A DNA stretch of 64,000 nt from JANYJZ01 sp964523395 (GTDB lineage Bacteria; Bacteroidota; Ignavibacteria; UBA10030; SZUA-254): the NCBI GenBank assembly GCA_964523395.1, contig CAZFXS010000008.1, positions 1-64,000 of the forward strand, written 5' to 3'. This document shows positions 61,321 through 64,000 of this stretch, piece by piece. The notes under the pieces were generated by a model. That model saw nothing but the letters and a program-made list of their open reading frames with translations. It was not told where the DNA came from and made no database searches. A program made the position numbers and the translations under genes. The stretch's first letter is position 1; every line of letters begins with the position of its first letter.

Positions 61321-62370
61321 TTATTCCGTGCTGCGGAGAAATTGTTCCGCCTGAAGCGTAAAGGTAAGCGAAACGCGGTGTGTGTTGCCGATTTGATCTG
61401 TCTCATTAAACTTCGCGAATGAATAATCGATATCGAATTTCGGAAGGTGAATACCCGTGCCGACATTAATTGAGCCGACTTCGCTGTATCCCGCCCTGAC
61501 TGCAACCAGATTGCGGAAATCATACTCAAGCCCTGCATGAAAATCAAAACTCATCGCGCCGAGATGCGCGTTTGCCGCGTATGACCTTCCCTCGAAACGG
61601 ATATCGGTATCAAACGTCTGCGCAAACCTTCCGCCCCATGCATCCACAAACCATGCGGCGCCGATTTTTGCCGTAGGAGAGACCAGTTCGTTTGTACCTG
61701 TATTCCATGCAATCAGCGTTGTGGTAACATCCTGAACATTTGCACCGAGCGCGAAATACTTTGATAACGCATACTGCGCGCCGATATCAAACCCAATCCC
61801 GGTGGCCGATGCCGTTCCGTTATCGCGTTTAATCAATTTAAGGTTTACGCCGTAAGAAAAATCATCGGATGCCTTCTTCGCGTACGAAAGGTACAGCGCC
61901 CAGTCGGCGACATTGTAATAGCTGATTTTACTATTGTCAATTTCGTTGCTTTCGATGATGCCATTGTTATTCAAATCGACCCACGCCTGTTGTGTATTCG
62001 CGATATCATCAACGCCGAGCCGAATGGCGCTGATGCCAATGGTATTCAGCGCGCCCATCGGAAACGCAATCGCGCCGTAATCGTAATTCACCAATCCGCC
62101 GAAACGCTCGTCGTGCATTAATGTAATCTGAGGATAGTTCATGCGGGAAAGCCCAGCAGGATTCCAATACCCTGAAGTGACATCATTGGCAAGCGCCGTG
62201 TACGCACCGCCAAGTCCTAATGCACGGCCGCCGACGCCGATTGCAAGAAATTCACCCGCATACTTCGCGCGTGACGCTGCAAAGAGCTGACATGAATCCG
62301 GTACATTCAGAAATATAACAGAAAGGAGGGCAAATGATAAATGAAGATAATACACTACGGTTTTATGGCG
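61321..62370 (-). CDS. PorV/PorQ-family outer-membrane protein
   Basis: A 349-residue outer-membrane protein of the family that includes the type IX secretion shuttle PorV and the related PorQ. A signal peptide (about 1-30) is followed by the family signature FLAIGVGGRALGLGGAYTALANDVTSGYWNPAGLSRM, and a 14-strand barrel pattern continues to the end (KLIKRDNGTASATGIGFDIGAQY, VNVGTGIHLPKFDIDYSFAKF). The start is set at ATG 62370 because GAAGGA lies ~10 bases upstream of it; a more upstream ATG is within 24 bases. It lies between the dnaX and lipoprotein genes. Whether it is PorV or another paralogue cannot be told. Confidence 0.85.
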   Translation of the reverse strand, partial: RHKTVVYYLHLSFALLSVIFLNVPDSCQLFAASRAKYAGEFLAIGVGGRALGLGGAYTALANDVTSGYWNPAGLSRMNYPQITLMHDERFGGLVNYDYGAIAFPMGALNTIGISAIRLGVDDIANTQQAWVDLNNNGIIESNEIDNSKISYYNVADWALYLSYAKKASDDFSYGVNLKLIKRDNGTASATGIGFDIGAQYALSKYFALGANVQDVTTTLIAWNTGTNELVSPTAKIGAAWFVDAWGGRFAQTFDTDIRFEGRSYAANAHLGAMSFDFHAGLEYDFRNLVAVRAGYSEVGSINVGTGIHLPKFDIDYSFAKFNETDQIGNTHRVSLTFTLQAEQFLRSTE

Positions 62371-62483
62371 CATAAAGGTTTTTTCCTTCATCAATATTCA
62401 CAAAACAGATTACAAAATCAAGAAACGTTGTAACTTGTATTGTATCAATGATCGATGAACTATGCCTTTATGATATGAGGAGA

Positions 62484-64000
62484 TTAGACAACTTCCGTTG
62501 CCCCAAAATCCCTGATGAGGGCTTTTACGACAGGATGTTCACGTAGTTCAGAAGACTGAAGTACCGGCTCAACGACAGATGGTCGCTGTTCAGGTTTTGC
62601 ATTATCCATTGTAACCGTCACAGTGGGTTGAACAGGAGGTTTTACGGCAAGCATTGTTTCAAGCTTGACTTTCGCGCCGTAGATCTGATTCGCGAGATCC
62701 GAAAGAAACTGACGATGACGCATGAGCGCGTCGGCATGAAAATCATCGGGACAACCGATGCGGATATTATTTCCTTCCACAGTGACAAGATGCGATTCGC
62801 TCAGCCATGTCCCGACAGCAATGCGCTGCTGGCGCGCCTGGTCGACAAACTGATTCCACTTGCTTTTTGCTTCATCCAACGAAAAATTGACCGCCTGTTC
62901 TTCCGTCCGGAATGTTGGCGCTTCAACCGCTGTTTTATACATAACCGGAGAAGATACTACTGAGGGTGACTGGTAAAAAGGAATCTGGTCTGATACAGAA
63001 GGAATTGCGGCTACAATCTGATCGGGCCGCAACGTCGGCTGTGTCGCTTTCACATTGCCACGCACAAGCGGAACTGTTTCTTCAACTGTATCGAGCGATA
63101 TCCGTGATTGAGCCAGCGATCCGCCGTTAAGCTTTTTTTTTAGCTCATCAATCTGCTGAAGGAGTTGATTGATCTGAACGCTTGAATCCATTTTTATCAT
63201 TTGGAGAATCGCCATTTCAAGCTTGTAGCGCGGCTGTTGCGTCCAGCGCAACGCCGATTCGGTATCGCTTGCAAGCTTCATGAGACGGAGCAAATCGTTT
63301 TCCGAAAAAGACTTTGCAATTTCGGTATATCGCTTTTTGTATACTTCCGACGTTTCAATCAGTTTTGTCGAACCGGTGGAAAGAACGATCAGTGTATTCC
63401 GGAAATGCTCAACCAATCCGCCCAAGAACTCTCGGAGGTCGTATCCGCGCTGAACGATCTCCCCAACAATGGTAATGCCCCGCTGTGAATCTTTCGCGAT
63501 AATGGCATCGGAAACAGTGAAGAAAAGCTCTTCATCGACGATCGTGAACATATCGGCGATCTGTTTCGCGTTGATCGAATTGCCGCAGAATGAAACCACC
63601 TGGTCGAAAATGCTTTGGGCGTCACGCAGAGAGCCGTCACCCCGTTTTGCAATCAGCAATAATGCATCATCGTCAGCTTTGATTTTCTCTTCGGAAGCAA
63701 TATACCGCAGACGGGCAATAATTTCTTCAATCGCGATGCGGCGGAAATCAAACCGCTGACATCTGGACAAAATTGTGAGCGGAACTTTATGATTCTCTGT
63801 TGTGGCAAAGATAAATACGATGTACGGCGGCGGCTCTTCCAGCGTTTTCAGAAGCGCGTTGAACGCTTCCTTCGTCAGCATGTGCACTTCATCGATGATG
63901 TACACTTTGTATTTGCCTTTAGCAGGTGGGTACCGTACTGCCTCGCGCAGATTGCGGATTTCATCCACACCCCTGTTGGACGCACCGTCGATTTCAAATA
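62484..64000 (-). CDS. dnaX: DNA polymerase III subunit gamma/tau, 3' part of the gene
   Basis: The 3' part of dnaX; the coding frame continues past the right edge, so the N-terminal Walker A region is missing. The visible upstream residues EIDGASNRGVDEIRNLREAV are the classic segment after Walker A, so the apparent start at 63968 (a GTG encoding the V of GVDEI) is not a start. The Walker B and sensor region IIDEVHMLTKEAFNALLKTLEEPP, FATTENHKVP and the SRCQRFDF sensor-1 motif are present. The C-terminal half is the tau extension (to residue VV at the end) with a low-complexity linker. It is a clamp loader subunit. Confidence 0.95.
   Translation of the reverse strand, partial: FEIDGASNRGVDEIRNLREAVRYPPAKGKYKVYIIDEVHMLTKEAFNALLKTLEEPPPYIVFIFATTENHKVPLTILSRCQRFDFRRIAIEEIIARLRYIASEEKIKADDDALLLIAKRGDGSLRDAQSIFDQVVSFCGNSINAKQIADMFTIVDEELFFTVSDAIIAKDSQRGITIVGEIVQRGYDLREFLGGLVEHFRNTLIVLSTGSTKLIETSEVYKKRYTEIAKSFSENDLLRLMKLASDTESALRWTQQPRYKLEMAILQMIKMDSSVQINQLLQQIDELKKKLNGGSLAQSRISLDTVEETVPLVRGNVKATQPTLRPDQIVAAIPSVSDQIPFYQSPSVVSSPVMYKTAVEAPTFRTEEQAVNFSLDEAKSKWNQFVDQARQQRIAVGTWLSESHLVTVEGNNIRIGCPDDFHADALMRHRQFLSDLANQIYGAKVKLETMLAVKPPVQPTVTVTMDNAKPEQRPSVVEPVLQSSELREHPVVKALIRDFGATEVV

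Overview
The window reads as chromosomal DNA of a Gram-negative member of the Bacteroidota/Chlorobi/Ignavibacteria side of the FCB group. Direct clues are type IX secretion C-terminal sorting domains with the YPNPFN-type motif (1122-2651, 35471-37243, and a degenerate one at 20333-22642), a PorV/PorQ-family outer-membrane protein (61321-62370), a PUR-domain DUF3276 protein, many signal-peptide beta-barrel and propeller proteins, and promoters with TTGAnn boxes but TAnnTT -10 boxes. Placement near Ignavibacteria is inference from gene content; no 16S gene is present. No tRNA, rRNA, CRISPR array or transposase gene was seen.

Layout. 1-840: two cold-shock genes, each with its own terminator. 1122-2651: a secreted BNR-repeat protein. 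2704-6069 (minus): priA and a putative methyltransferase. 6371-9572 (plus): the lower histidine-degradation/one-carbon branch (hutI, formiminotransferase, cyclodeaminase). 9583-19013 (minus): a twelve-gene run, DUF177-rpmF-plsX-fabH-fabD-fabG-acpP-fabF-rnc-CoA-binding protein-single-POTRA Omp85 protein-rsmE, with a good promoter at its head. 19254-24778 (minus): a Crp/Fnr regulator followed by PHP phosphoesterase, ribH, a large secreted propeller protein, the PUR protein and a glycosyltransferase. 25023-29772 (minus): an operon for a protease-propeller-barrel fusion, a BamB-like lipoprotein and a PEGA protein. 29773-32192 contains one small membrane protein, a sugar-phosphate isomerase and three kinds of dispersed palindromic repeat. 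32193-35337 (minus): polyprenyl synthase, HPr and Enzyme I. 35471-41719 (plus): a T9SS cargo, two tandem M2-type zinc peptidases and a secreted unknown. 41740-45049 (minus): a small OMP/ArsC-like/SixA operon and rqcH. 45231-54080 (plus): housekeeping genes yicC, gmk, rpoZ, coaBC, family-4 UDG, dnaB, (dinD), dxr and rseP. 54219-60770 (plus): a secreted unknown, a FecR-domain protein, an 817-residue outer-membrane protein and a CHASE2 adenylate cyclase. 60774-64000 (minus): a lipoprotein, the PorV-like protein, and dnaX running off the right edge.

The most promising candidates for undescribed biology are (1) the CHASE2-cyclase/FecR/outer-membrane-protein cluster next to rseP, which looks like an envelope-sensing cAMP system, and (2) the 25023-29772 operon, in which one polypeptide joins a zinc peptidase, a TolB-like propeller and an Omp85-like barrel and is co-encoded with a BamB-like lipoprotein. 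Nine promoter-like sites share a hybrid consensus, which could be useful for defining sigma-factor recognition in this lineage.
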